This document shows positions 7,618-17,204 of a stretch of 64,000 nucleotides of DNA, one piece after another. Under the pieces are notes generated by a model. That model was not told the DNA's origin. It was given only the letters and a program-made list of their open reading frames with translations, and did no database searches. Source of the DNA: Nanosynbacter sp900555675 (GTDB lineage: Bacteria; Patescibacteriota; Saccharimonadia; Saccharimonadales; Saccharimonadaceae); contig NZ_CP157587.1 in NCBI RefSeq assembly GCF_022828245.2, forward strand, positions 434,001 to 498,000, written 5' to 3'. Each line of letters starts with the position of its first letter. Position 1 is the stretch's first letter. Position numbers and translations under genes: made by a program.

Positions 7618-8837
7618 TATTCATCCCCTTCCATAATTAATACGAACGTGTTTTTACCCTTCTTTAATAACGACGTGTCATTGACGACTTTATTTTCGGC
7701 AAGCTTTTCGCCGTTTAGACTAATGGCTCCAGATTTTAACAATCGCTTTGCTTCGCCGTTAGAGCCAACCGCCCCAGATTCTACCAGCGCTTCAATCACA
7801 TCAATTCCAGCATCAACGCAAGGAATTTCTTCAGCCAAAGCACCTAAATCATCGTCCGACAATTTCTTAAAATCGCCGCCGCCAAACAAAACTTCAGTTA
7901 CGCGCTCAACAGATTCACGACGTGCGCTACCGTGAACAATGTCAGTAACTTCACGCGCCAAAACCTTCTGTGCCGAACGCGCACCCGGATTAACAGCGTG
8001 ATTTTCGGCGATGGCCTCGATTGTATCGCGATCCAACATCGTAAATATCTTCATATATTCAATCGCACTCTCGTCATCAACATTCAGCCAGAATTGGTAG
8101 AATTTATAGACGCTGGTTTTATTTTCGTCAAGCCAAACCGCGCCACCTTCAGATTTACCGAATTTACGACCAGTCGACTTATTGATAAGCAAAGGTGCAG
8201 TCATTGCGTAGACTTCGGTGTTTTCTTTTTTACGAATCAGATCCACGCCGGATAATAAATTACCCCATTGATCCGATCCGCCAATTTGCAGATTCACTCC
8301 GTATTGATTAAATAGATGCCAAAAATCATAACCCTGAAGCAACGTGTAAGTGAATTCCGCAAAGCTCAAACCCTTGCCATTATTAATGCGCGCCTTGAAA
8401 AATTCGCGGCTCACCAAATCCGCCATATTGAAATTCTTACCGATATCGCGAAGAAACGGCAGCAATTCCAGATCAGCCAGCCAGTCAGCATTATCAACCA
8501 AAGTAAAATCTCGTCCAGCAAAAATCCTCGAAACTTGGGATTTTAAGGCCTGCTTGTTATGCTCAATTTCCTCGTACGAAAGCAGGTTTCGCTCTTCTGT
8601 ATCGCGCATATCGCCAATCATTCCCGTGCCGCCACCAACGAGCAAAAACACTTTATGTCCGCGCTCCAAAAAATGCCGAACCATCATATAAACCGCCAAA
8701 TGCCCAACGTGCAAACTGTCCGCCGAAGGATCCGTCCCCAGATAGAGCGTGAAATTCTCCGAATCGATAAGTTTGTCGTCAGTAAATGTGGTCTGATTCC
8801 AGAATCCACGCCATTGTAATTCTTCTGATAATTTCAT
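7617..8837 (-). CDS. tyrS: Tyrosyl-tRNA synthetase
   Basis: This 406-residue class I synthetase attaches tyrosine to tRNA-Tyr. It has a HIGH-like motif (DSLHVGHL), the tyrosine-pocket region (GYDFWHL, GSDQWGN), a KMSKS variant (KFGKS) and a C-terminal S4 RNA-binding domain (about 340-400, EAKRLLKSGAISLNG). The KFGKS form is usual in bacterial TyrRS. It is the first gene of a five-gene operon. Upstream are a TATACT box and an AAGGAG ribosome site, so this message has a normal leader. It is divergent from the PBP gene across 73 bases. Confidence 0.97.
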   Translation of the reverse strand: MKLSEELQWRGFWNQTTFTDDKLIDSENFTLYLGTDPSADSLHVGHLAVYMMVRHFLERGHKVFLLVGGGTGMIGDMRDTEERNLLSYEEIEHNKQALKSQVSRIFAGRDFTLVDNADWLADLELLPFLRDIGKNFNMADLVSREFFKARINNGKGLSFAEFTYTLLQGYDFWHLFNQYGVNLQIGGSDQWGNLLSGVDLIRKKENTEVYAMTAPLLINKSTGRKFGKSEGGAVWLDENKTSVYKFYQFWLNVDDESAIEYMKIFTMLDRDTIEAIAENHAVNPGARSAQKVLAREVTDIVHGSARRESVERVTEVLFGGGDFKKLSDDDLGALAEEIPCVDAGIDVIEALVESGAVGSNGEAKRLLKSGAISLNGEKLAENKVVNDTSLLKKGKNTFVLIMEGDE

Positions 8838-8898
8838 ATCACTCCTTTTCTACATATTAGTATAGCAATTTTACAATTGAAGCGAAACATATGCGTGA

Positions 8899-8904
8899 TA
8901 TAAT
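8899..8904 (+). promoter_or_regulatory. -10 box of the PBP1A gene (leaderless)
   Basis: TATAAT ends six bases before the GTG start at 8911, with no Shine-Dalgarno between. Confidence 0.65.
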
Positions 8905-8910
8905 AGAATT

Positions 8911-11571
8911 GTGAAGAAAAAGACTACGATAAGCACCGCCGGACACGGCTCGAGCGATAAGAAATCTCCGTCGAAACGGATGAACTTATATGCCAATTTG
9001 GCGCAGAAACATAAGACTAAAAAAGATAAGGACGCGCGCGAACGAGCGGAATATTTGGCGACTTTGCCGAAACATCCCGTAAAGCGATTCTTTTATCGAT
9101 TACATCCGAAGCGACTAGCGAAATATTGGTTCTCCAAGCGCGGCGGACTGATGGCGCTGAAAATTCTTGGCGTCGGTATTTTGTTGATGTTGCTACTTAT
9201 CGGCGGAATGTTCGCCTATTTCCGTAAAGACCTCGATAAAATTCGCCCTGGTGAGCTTGCTAAGCGCGTTCAAACGACCGTCACTAAATATTACGACCGC
9301 AATGACAATTTGCTTTGGGAAGATAAAGGTACGGGCAATTATCAATTGGTTGTCGAATCTGACCAGATTAGCGACTATTTGAAAAAAGCCACTGTCGCAA
9401 TTGAGGACCGAAACTTCTATAATCACCACGGCATCAGTCTTAGCGGTATGTTGCGCGCAATGCTCTCGACTGCTTCACGCCGCCAAGTTCAGGGTGGATC
9501 GACTCTGACTCAGCAGCTCGTCAAGCAGGTTTTCTTCGCAGATGAGGCTGGCGACCGATCAATTAGCGGTATTCCTCGAAAGATCAAGGAAATCATCCTC
9601 GCAATTGAAGTCGAACGTATGTACAGCAAGGATCAAATCCTGTCATTATACCTGAATGAGTCTCCATACGGCGGTCGTCGTAACGGCGCAGAGTCTGCAG
9701 CTCAGACGTACTTCGGAAAGCACGCCAAAGATCTAACACTGGCGGAAGCGGCGCTAATTGCTGGTATTCCACAGAATCCGACTTACTACAATCCGTATAA
9801 CACTGCCGGAAATAAGGCTTTGATTGCCCGACAACATACAGTTCTGGACTACATGGCCGAGCAAGGCGTTATTACCAAGGACGAGGCTGAAAAAGCTAAA
9901 AAGATTGACATTTTAAGCACGCTTAAGCCACAGACCGAGCACTTGGAGAATATTAAGGCTCCTCACTTCCTATTGATGGTTCGCAATCAGTTGAGTAAAG
10001 AACTCGGCGAGTCAGTCGTTGGACGCGGTGGATTGACGATTAAAACCACCCTCGACTGGCGAATTCAGGAGAAACTTGAAAATGAAATGAAATCGTTCTT
10101 TGCAACGGGTCGACCAGATTCTGTGCGAATTAGTAACGGCGCCGCAACAGTCGAGGACGTTCAAACTGGACAAATCGTAGCGCTTGTTGGTAGTCGCGAC
10201 TTTAATTACACTGGCTTCGGTCAGGACAACGCCGCAGTTTCCTATATTCAGCCAGGCTCCACGATTAAGTCGCTTGTCTTTGCCCAATTATTCGACAAAC
10301 ACGACAGCAAGCAATCATACGGTAGCGGCACGGTCTTAGCTGATGAAAACATTGATAAACTGTACGGCGCAACCCTAAGAAACTGGGACAATAAGTTTAT
10401 GGGCGCCATCAATATCCGAAGAGCGCTAGCCTTATCCCGAAACGTTCCAGCCATTAAAGCCGCTTACATCGTTGGCGACGGATCCGCTAAACCTGTCGTC
10501 GAGGGAATCCGCAGGATGGGCGACACCAACTATTGCCGCCAGGAAGAGAATGCCGGCGGTTACGGACTCGGTGCGGCAATCGGCGCATGTGGAACCAAAC
10601 AAACAGAATTGGTGAACGCTTACTCAACATTGGCGCGAATGGGAGTCCAAAAAGACGTCTCAAGCGTGATTGAAGTAAAGAACAGCCAAGGTGAAACTCT
10701 GAAAAAATGGAAAGATGAAGGCAAGCAAGTTATCGACTCGCAATCAGCATACATCGTGAACGACATCTTGTCCGACCGAACCCCTGGACTTCACGGCTGG
10801 ATGGGCGTCAATGGCGTTCGAACCTCTGCAAAGACTGGTACATCCGACAAGGGTTCGCAACCAAAAGACCTCTGGATTATCAACTACAGCCCAGCTCTGG
10901 TTATGGGAATGTGGCTCGGAAACTCCGACACCAGCGTGATTGGTACATCAGCCTCCAACTACGGTATGCCGGTGATTAGAAGCGTTATGGAATTTGCCCA
11001 CACCCAAGTTTATGCCAAAGAAGGCAAATGGAAGTCAGGTCAATGGTATGAGCGACCAAGCGGAATCCAGAATGTCAACGGTGAACTCTACCCGTCATGG
11101 TGGAATAAGAGACAAAGTCAGTCTACAGAGAAAATTACCTTCGATAAAGTCTCTAAGAAAAAGGCAACAAACTGTACTCCGGATGGCGCAAAGGAAGAGA
11201 TTGAAGTGACAAAGATTATCGATCCTTTGACTAAGAAAGAATCAATCACCGTTCCTTCAGGTTACGACGCAAACGCAGAAGATGACGTTCACAAGTGTGA
11301 CGACACTAAACCGCAAATTGGAGCGATATCATACACCAACAGTGGTAAGAAATATACGATAAATGTCGACGTTACAGCAGGAACTTGGGGCTTATCGGCA
11401 ATCGAAATTACCGTGGATGGAAAGAGTATTAAGAGTTCAGAAATTACTTCAAGCGGCAAGCAGACCGCCACAGTAGAGCTTGATACGACAGGAGCGCACA
11501 CGATTTCTGTAACCGTAAGAGACTCTGCATATTACACCGCCACTTCAACTGGCAGCATCCAAGTTAACTAA
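8911..11571 (+). CDS. Class A penicillin-binding protein (PBP1A family)
   Basis: This bifunctional peptidoglycan synthase has 886 residues. The order is: a basic cytoplasmic tail of about 85 residues, one membrane segment (LKILGVGILLMLLLIGGMF), a GT51 glycosyltransferase domain with catalytic Glu165 (AIEDRNFYNHHG), then a transpeptidase domain with Ser450-Thr-Ile-Lys453, Ser509-Arg-Asn511 and Lys641-Thr-Gly. After about residue 740 a linker leads to a C-terminal beta-sandwich of Ig-like appearance (about 800-886). This tail is not needed for catalysis and may bind cell wall or a partner. The GTG start is supported by the TATAAT-N6 promoter. Confidence 0.95.
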   Translation: MKKKTTISTAGHGSSDKKSPSKRMNLYANLAQKHKTKKDKDARERAEYLATLPKHPVKRFFYRLHPKRLAKYWFSKRGGLMALKILGVGILLMLLLIGGMFAYFRKDLDKIRPGELAKRVQTTVTKYYDRNDNLLWEDKGTGNYQLVVESDQISDYLKKATVAIEDRNFYNHHGISLSGMLRAMLSTASRRQVQGGSTLTQQLVKQVFFADEAGDRSISGIPRKIKEIILAIEVERMYSKDQILSLYLNESPYGGRRNGAESAAQTYFGKHAKDLTLAEAALIAGIPQNPTYYNPYNTAGNKALIARQHTVLDYMAEQGVITKDEAEKAKKIDILSTLKPQTEHLENIKAPHFLLMVRNQLSKELGESVVGRGGLTIKTTLDWRIQEKLENEMKSFFATGRPDSVRISNGAATVEDVQTGQIVALVGSRDFNYTGFGQDNAAVSYIQPGSTIKSLVFAQLFDKHDSKQSYGSGTVLADENIDKLYGATLRNWDNKFMGAINIRRALALSRNVPAIKAAYIVGDGSAKPVVEGIRRMGDTNYCRQEENAGGYGLGAAIGACGTKQTELVNAYSTLARMGVQKDVSSVIEVKNSQGETLKKWKDEGKQVIDSQSAYIVNDILSDRTPGLHGWMGVNGVRTSAKTGTSDKGSQPKDLWIINYSPALVMGMWLGNSDTSVIGTSASNYGMPVIRSVMEFAHTQVYAKEGKWKSGQWYERPSGIQNVNGELYPSWWNKRQSQSTEKITFDKVSKKKATNCTPDGAKEEIEVTKIIDPLTKKESITVPSGYDANAEDDVHKCDDTKPQIGAISYTNSGKKYTINVDVTAGTWGLSAIEITVDGKSIKSSEITSSGKQTATVELDTTGAHTISVTVRDSAYYTATSTGSIQVN

Positions 11572-11588
11572 ATAAACTATTGTTTATT
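11571..11588. terminator. Weak bidirectional terminator
   Basis: AATAAAC (11571-11577), loop TATT, GTTTATT (11582-11588) lies between the convergent PBP and PIN-TRAM genes. It is A+T-rich and short. Confidence 0.35.
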
Positions 11589-12383
11589 CACCAAATTAAT
11601 CAGCTCAGCCTCGTGTTGAGCTGATGTTTTTGAGCGGCCATTTGTGCGTTTTTTAGGAACGCTGGTCTTCTGCTTTACAGGTTTTTTCTGTTCAACCACA
11701 AGCTTCGCAAACATCATTTTTCCAGCGTCGGTTTGCAAGCTTCGGATGATCTCAATTTTCTTCGTTTGCCCAATGTAGCGCTTGGCGTTCTCAACAACCA
11801 CCATCGTTCCATCTTTCAAATAGCCAACTGCTTGATGAGAATCTTGTCCCTTCTGCGACAGCTCCAAATCCAGCTCGTCACCAGGCAAATAGCTCATCCT
11901 CAAACTTTTCGCCAGCTCATTGATATTCAAAACCTTAACGCCGTCAACTTGCGCCACCTTATTCAAGTTGTAATCAAGCGTCAATACTGCCGCGTCCATC
12001 TCCTTCGCCAATTTCAACAAGCGATAATCCACGCCTTCCGGCACGCGAATATTGTCATCGTAAAGCTCGAATGAAGACTTCAAAATATCCTTAAGCTCCT
12101 TCACGACATCCATACCAAATCGCGCCCTTTCACGCTTGTCATGATCTGCGCCGTCGGCTAATAATTGCAATTCTGTCAATACGCTCCTTGGCACAATAAT
12201 TTTGCCCAGCAGAAATCCAGTCTTCGCTAGCTCAGTCACTCGCCCATCCATGAGTACTGACGTGTCGACCAAAATCGGCGCCGCGCCCACAGATGAATTT
12301 CGTCGCGGTTTCGCCAAGAAATAAACCTCAACCGCCAAGCCAAGCAACATTACAATTATTATCAATCCGTAAAAATCTTTCAT
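11577..12383 (-). CDS. PIN-TRAM domain membrane-anchored nuclease (YacL-like)
   Basis: It has 268 residues: an N-terminal membrane segment (FYGLIIIVMLLGLAVEVYFL), a PIN nuclease domain starting ILVDTSVLMDGRV with its first acidic residues, later DHDKRERAR and LTLDYNLN, and a TRAM RNA-binding domain (about 180-235) around GYLKDGTMVVVENAKRYIG. The C-terminal tail is basic. YacL-type proteins have one membrane anchor rather than four when shortened as here. It is the last gene of the nusA-clpC-radA operon and likely acts on RNA near the membrane; its target is unknown. Confidence 0.88.
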   Translation of the reverse strand: MKDFYGLIIIVMLLGLAVEVYFLAKPRRNSSVGAAPILVDTSVLMDGRVTELAKTGFLLGKIIVPRSVLTELQLLADGADHDKRERARFGMDVVKELKDILKSSFELYDDNIRVPEGVDYRLLKLAKEMDAAVLTLDYNLNKVAQVDGVKVLNINELAKSLRMSYLPGDELDLELSQKGQDSHQAVGYLKDGTMVVVENAKRYIGQTKKIEIIRSLQTDAGKMMFAKLVVEQKKPVKQKTSVPKKRTNGRSKTSAQHEAELINLVNKQ

Positions 12384-12394
12384 TTTTTCCCTTT

Positions 12395-13744
12395 CTATTG
12401 TAAATAGTCAATCAGCGCCTGCCGCATATCGCTGACGCCTTTTATAAATTTATCTTTATGAACTTTTGGCGCAATCGCATAAGTGAAGCCCAGCTTCTTC
12501 GCCTCTTTAATTCGAGCTTGCCAATTCGTCGCCGAGCGAACCTCGCCGCCCAAACCAATCTCGCCAAACACCACAGTATCTTCATCCAGACTTCGCCCAG
12601 CGCTAGCACTGGCAATCGCCATCGCCACAGCCAAATCAGCAGCTGGATCATTCAGCTTTAATCCGCCAACCACATTGACATAAATATCTTTGTCCGCCAA
12701 TTTTAACTTCGTTCGCTTCTCCAAAACCGCCACCAACAAATTCAATCGATTCAAATCAAAACCACTCGCCGTGCGCTTAGGATAGCCAAAATTCGTCGGA
12801 TTAACTAGCGCCTGAATTTCTACCAAAAGCGGACGTGCACCTTCCATGGTCGCCAGCACAATTGACCCATCCAGATTCTGACGTTCCGCCAGAAGTTCCG
12901 CCGACGGATTCTTCACTATTCTTAGTCCCTGCTCGTCCATCTCAAAAATTGCCGCTTCGTTAGTCGATCCGTATCGATTCTTCTGCGCTCGAACAACTCG
13001 AAAACCGCCATATCGATCGCCCTCAAAATTCAGCACAACGTCCACCAAATGCTCCAATATCTTTGGCCCAGCAATCGAGCCTTCTTTGGTAACGTGACCA
13101 ACCAAAATCACCGCCGTGCCCGAAGCTTTGGCGGCACGAATAATTACATTCGACGAATTGGTGATCTGACTAACCGACCCCGGAGCTGAGGAAATCTCGC
13201 TGAGAGAAATTGTCTGAACCGAATCGACAATCGCCAGATCATATCCGCCTTGCTGAATTGACGCCGCAATATCTTCCGCGCTATTACTGGAGGCGAGCTG
13301 CATTTTTTCCGAATCAGCCGCGCCCAAACGCTCCGCACGAAGCTTCACCTGAGAAACCGATTCCTCGCCGCTTACATATAACACCGATTTTGTCTTGGCA
13401 ATATGTGCCGCAACTTGCGCTAAAAGCGTACTCTTTCCGATTCCAGGCTGACCCGCCACCAACACCACGCCGCCAACCAGAAAACCGCCGCCCAAAACAG
13501 CATCCAAATCGTCAATTCTAGTGCTTAGTCTCTCCAATCCAGACTCAGAAGCAGCTTCACGAATGCTAGACGTTTTTAAGACCTTGCCGCGCCCAGCAGA
13601 TTTATCGACAACAGATGACCCGCCAGAAGAAACGACCTGCTCGACTAGCGAATTCCATTCCCCGCAATTTTCACACCTACCAGCCCACTTTGAAAAGCTA
13701 GCTCCGCACTGCTGACAAATAAATTGACTTCGAGCTTTCGCCAT
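12395..13744 (-). CDS. radA: DNA repair protein RadA (Sms)
   Basis: RadA is a RecA-like ATPase that promotes branch migration in recombination and natural transformation. It shows the zinc finger Cys10-X2-Cys13...Cys24-X2-Cys27, Walker A GQPGIGKST, the RadA-specific KNRYG motif (usually KNRFG) and a C-terminal Lon-like domain ending near residue 449. The Phe-to-Tyr change in KNRFG is conservative. Its start overlaps the stop of the HExxH gene by one base. With the type IV pilus ATPase elsewhere in the window, it fits a competent lifestyle, though this is inference. Confidence 0.96.
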   Translation of the reverse strand: MAKARSQFICQQCGASFSKWAGRCENCGEWNSLVEQVVSSGGSSVVDKSAGRGKVLKTSSIREAASESGLERLSTRIDDLDAVLGGGFLVGGVVLVAGQPGIGKSTLLAQVAAHIAKTKSVLYVSGEESVSQVKLRAERLGAADSEKMQLASSNSAEDIAASIQQGGYDLAIVDSVQTISLSEISSAPGSVSQITNSSNVIIRAAKASGTAVILVGHVTKEGSIAGPKILEHLVDVVLNFEGDRYGGFRVVRAQKNRYGSTNEAAIFEMDEQGLRIVKNPSAELLAERQNLDGSIVLATMEGARPLLVEIQALVNPTNFGYPKRTASGFDLNRLNLLVAVLEKRTKLKLADKDIYVNVVGGLKLNDPAADLAVAMAIASASAGRSLDEDTVVFGEIGLGGEVRSATNWQARIKEAKKLGFTYAIAPKVHKDKFIKGVSDMRQALIDYLQ

Positions 13745-14724
13745 TATTTCGCTCCTTCCAAACTATCCAAACTTTTATTCAATTCATCAATCTGCACGCC
13801 TAATTCCCTGAGTCGCAAAACATCGGAATTGTAAGAATTGATCTCAGAATTCAAATTGGCACGCCTTTCGTTCAACTCCGAGAGCTCCGTTTTCAAGGCT
13901 TGGCGTTGACTATAAAAATCACTCTGTGACAAGAATCCGCCACTAACGCCCGCTCGTCGATTAAAGTCCGCCACGCGACTATTATAATCCGCCAAATCAG
14001 TTGAATATTGCGATAATTCTCTGTTCAATTTTTCCTTTCGAACCTTCAACGACTCACTCAACTTCTGAGCTTCATTTTCCCTGGATTCAAATTTTTCTTG
14101 ATATTGTGCGTGCAATTTCACGACTTCAGACCGATCAGTAAAATATCGTTGATAATATTCTTCCAGCTCGTCGCCCAAATTGGCAAATTCCGTCCCCAGA
14201 ATCGAATGCAGCTCGTTAGCTCTCGTTCCAGGTTGCGCACGATCATAATACTCCATCCGCTCGGACAATTTCTTATTTTTCACATTATTATAAGCCTGCT
14301 CCAAAAGCCCGCTCAAATGAGATTTCTCCGACGCGCTCAACCTTTCCCAAGCAGCGTGCAACATCTCATGCGCCGCCGTCACTTCCTTCACGCCGTCAAG
14401 CTCAAAATTGGTCACGTTATAAATATAAATATCCCTAGACGACGGATTGTAACAACCCAAAATCGCATTTCCCTTTTCCACACGCCGACAATCTTCGTTA
14501 AATTCATTCGCCGATTTGATTTGTGGATTAGAAACATAGAACATTTTCCTGCCAGTGTCTGACATTTTCACGCGGTAAGCGATAGCGACAATTTCCGCAC
14601 TCGGCTTATATTGCCACAGCGTAATCTCATCAATAATTTGCTGACGATTCGCCATCACAAAAACCGCAGCAGAAAGTACAATTATCGGCGTGAGAACGCT
14701 GAATATTTTACGCACGATTGACAT
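13744..14724 (-). CDS. Membrane-anchored HExxH protein with C-terminal coiled coil
   Basis: No named family is recognised. The 326-residue protein has an N-terminal membrane segment (about 7-24), then a globular part with the zinc-protease signature His119-Glu120-Met-Leu-His123 (AAHEMLHAAWERLS). Two cysteines before it (79 and 91) could form a disulfide if the domain is outside the cell. From about residue 200 to 325 the protein is a long charged coiled coil. A putative third zinc ligand is not obvious; Glu or His residues in KLSERMEYYD or the ELHSILGTEF region are candidates. The gene overlaps clpC by 17 bases and radA by one base, so it is embedded in a housekeeping operon. Confidence 0.75.
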   Translation of the reverse strand: MSIVRKIFSVLTPIIVLSAAVFVMANRQQIIDEITLWQYKPSAEIVAIAYRVKMSDTGRKMFYVSNPQIKSANEFNEDCRRVEKGNAILGCYNPSSRDIYIYNVTNFELDGVKEVTAAHEMLHAAWERLSASEKSHLSGLLEQAYNNVKNKKLSERMEYYDRAQPGTRANELHSILGTEFANLGDELEEYYQRYFTDRSEVVKLHAQYQEKFESRENEAQKLSESLKVRKEKLNRELSQYSTDLADYNSRVADFNRRAGVSGGFLSQSDFYSQRQALKTELSELNERRANLNSEINSYNSDVLRLRELGVQIDELNKSLDSLEGAK

Positions 14725-17164
14725 TAATCACCACCTTATCATTATCAATTTTAGCCTCCAGCGTGTCGCCAGGTTTTGCTTTATTGGATAATAAAACATC
14801 GCTCAGCGGATCCGCCAGCTCCGACTGAATTGTTCGCCTTAGAACTCGCACGCCGCGCTGCTCGTCAAATCCTCGATCGATCAACCAACGCTTCGCCGAA
14901 GAAGTAATATCAAGCTTCATTCCATGTTGAGCGACAGCCTTGACCAAATCAGACGTGAGATTGTCAAAAATCTTTCGCACGACCGAACGAGACAGCGGCT
15001 TAAACGTAATCACGTTATCAAATCGACCAATCAATTCTGGACGCAAAAATTCCTCAAGCTCACGCAGAGCGGCGCGTGAATTTTTCTCGTGACGAGTTTC
15101 GCTAGCCAACTTTTTCTGCCCAGACGCGCCAAATCCCAGCTCCGAATCTTGAATCATTTGCTCAGCGCCGACGTTGCTCGTCAAGATGATAATCGTCTGC
15201 CGAAAACTCACCGTTCGTCCGTGAGAATCGCTCAACTTGCCGTCCTCCAAAATCTGCAAAAGCAAATTCAGAACGTCAGGATGCGCCTTTTCAATTTCAT
15301 CAAACAACACCACGCTATATGGTCGACGACGAACTTTATCCGTTAATTTCCCGCCATCCTCATAGCCAACATAACCAGCCGGCGCACCAACCAGCCGACT
15401 AGCCGTGTGACGCTCAGAAAATTCGCTCATGTCAATTTTAATCAAGCTATCCTCACCGCCAAAAACTTCCCGCGCTAGAACTCGCGCCAATTCCGTCTTA
15501 CCAACTCCAGTCGGACCCAGAAAGATAAACGACCCAAGCGGCCCGCTCTGACGACTTAGCCCGGCTTTATTACGACGAATCGCGCGTGCCAGTTGCTCAA
15601 TCGCTTCATTCTGACCAAGAATACTTTGACTCAGTCGCTTCTCCAGACGAATCAAATCCTTCATCTGATTTAACGATAATTTGTCAATCGGAATATTCGT
15701 CATTGCCGAAACCGCTCGCCGCAAGTATTCATCAGTCAACACAGGTTTATCGCTGGCTTCATCTTTCAGCGCTTCGGCTTGTAATTCCAATTGCCTCATT
15801 TGCATCTTAAACTCTGCGGCTTTTTCATAATCCTCAGCTTCGACCGCGGCGTCAATTTTTCCAGCCAATCGCTTAATTTGGCGAGCCAACTTATCCTTAC
15901 GTGACAATTTTATTGGCGAACTAGACTTCAATAAACTCGCCGCCTCGTCAATCACGTCGATCGCTTTATCTGGCAAAAATCGCTCCGTTACGTAACGCTG
16001 GCTCAAATCCACCGCCTCAGTCAGCATTTCGTCAGGAATTTGAACTTGATGATGCTTAGCTAATTTTCCTCTCAATCCTCGCATCATTTCTACCGCCTCT
16101 TCTGGAGACGGCTCATTGACCGTCACAGATTGGAAGCGCCGTGACAACGCGGCATCTTTTTCGATATGTTTTCGATATTCATCAAACGTCGTCGCGCCAA
16201 TTAGTCGCACCTCGCCTCGCGACAACGCTGGCTTCAATACATTCGCCGCATCCATCGAGCCTTCGGCCGAACCAGCGCCAACCAACAGATGCAACTCGTC
16301 AATAAACAAAATAACTTCTTGGTGTTTTTTGGCGACCGCCAGAACTTTTTGCAATCGCTCCTCAAATTGCCCGCGATATTTCGTCCCAGCAATCATCGCC
16401 GTCAAATCCAATTGAAAAAGTCGCTTGCCTTTCAAAAATTCAGGGACTTTATTATCAGCAATTCTTTGTGCCAATCCTTCAACGACCGCAGTTTTACCGA
16501 CGCCAGGTTCGCCAATTAGTGCTGGATTATTCTTGCTCCGCCGACCTAAAATCGTGATCATTCGCTGAATTTCCGACGCTCGACCAATCACCGGATCCAA
16601 AAATTCTTCGCTGGCGCGCCGTGTCAAATCGACACCGAATTTCTCCAAAACTCGCAGATCGCCAGAATTTTTACTCGCCGTACTGCGCTCGCTCTGAAGA
16701 GATTCAAATTGCTGTTTATCAAACACATCTTCCAGACTTCCACGCAGATTATCAATGTCAACGTTCATATCTCGCAGCAATTTAGTAGCTCGCGCCTCGT
16801 GCTGTTGCAACATTCCATAAACGATATGTTCCGTGCCAATTTTTTCCTGCCCAAATTCGACTGCTAATTGCCAAGCAATCCTTATCAATTCAACAACTTC
16901 AGCACTCAAACCCTTACTTACAATCGTAATCACCAGCGGCTTTGCGGTCAGATTCAACGCCATTTCCGCACGATCCAAAGTTACGCCATTTTCCGCCAAA
17001 ATCTTTGCGCCTAGCGACGAATTCTGCGCCAACACACCAAGCAAAATATGCTCCGTGCCAACATATTCACTACCCTCATTATGCGCCAGAAAACCAGCCC
17101 GCCCCAAACTGGCTCGAGCCGTTTCCGTCAGCCGAGGTTCTAATTCAGAAAAATCTTCTGACAT
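14708..17164 (-). CDS. clpC: ATP-dependent Clp protease ATPase subunit ClpC
   Basis: ClpC unfolds substrates for the ClpP peptidase. From the chosen start it has 818 residues: two N-terminal Clp repeats (about 1-150), AAA+ domain 1 with GEPGVGKT, a middle UVR segment (EDYEKAAEFKMQMRQLE) that marks ClpC rather than ClpB, AAA+ domain 2 with GPTGVGKT, and the C-terminal D2-small domain. An upstream in-frame extension to 17224 exists, but MSEDF at 17164 has AAAGGAGGG just before it and matches the family start. It lies 40 bases after nusA. Confidence 0.96.
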   Translation of the reverse strand: MSEDFSELEPRLTETARASLGRAGFLAHNEGSEYVGTEHILLGVLAQNSSLGAKILAENGVTLDRAEMALNLTAKPLVITIVSKGLSAEVVELIRIAWQLAVEFGQEKIGTEHIVYGMLQQHEARATKLLRDMNVDIDNLRGSLEDVFDKQQFESLQSERSTASKNSGDLRVLEKFGVDLTRRASEEFLDPVIGRASEIQRMITILGRRSKNNPALIGEPGVGKTAVVEGLAQRIADNKVPEFLKGKRLFQLDLTAMIAGTKYRGQFEERLQKVLAVAKKHQEVILFIDELHLLVGAGSAEGSMDAANVLKPALSRGEVRLIGATTFDEYRKHIEKDAALSRRFQSVTVNEPSPEEAVEMMRGLRGKLAKHHQVQIPDEMLTEAVDLSQRYVTERFLPDKAIDVIDEAASLLKSSSPIKLSRKDKLARQIKRLAGKIDAAVEAEDYEKAAEFKMQMRQLELQAEALKDEASDKPVLTDEYLRRAVSAMTNIPIDKLSLNQMKDLIRLEKRLSQSILGQNEAIEQLARAIRRNKAGLSRQSGPLGSFIFLGPTGVGKTELARVLAREVFGGEDSLIKIDMSEFSERHTASRLVGAPAGYVGYEDGGKLTDKVRRRPYSVVLFDEIEKAHPDVLNLLLQILEDGKLSDSHGRTVSFRQTIIILTSNVGAEQMIQDSELGFGASGQKKLASETRHEKNSRAALRELEEFLRPELIGRFDNVITFKPLSRSVVRKIFDNLTSDLVKAVAQHGMKLDITSSAKRWLIDRGFDEQRGVRVLRRTIQSELADPLSDVLLSNKAKPGDTLEAKIDNDKVVINVNRA

Positions 17165-17204
17165 ATCGCCCTCCTTTCGTTTTCGGCGATTCGCAGAAGG
17201 CAGC

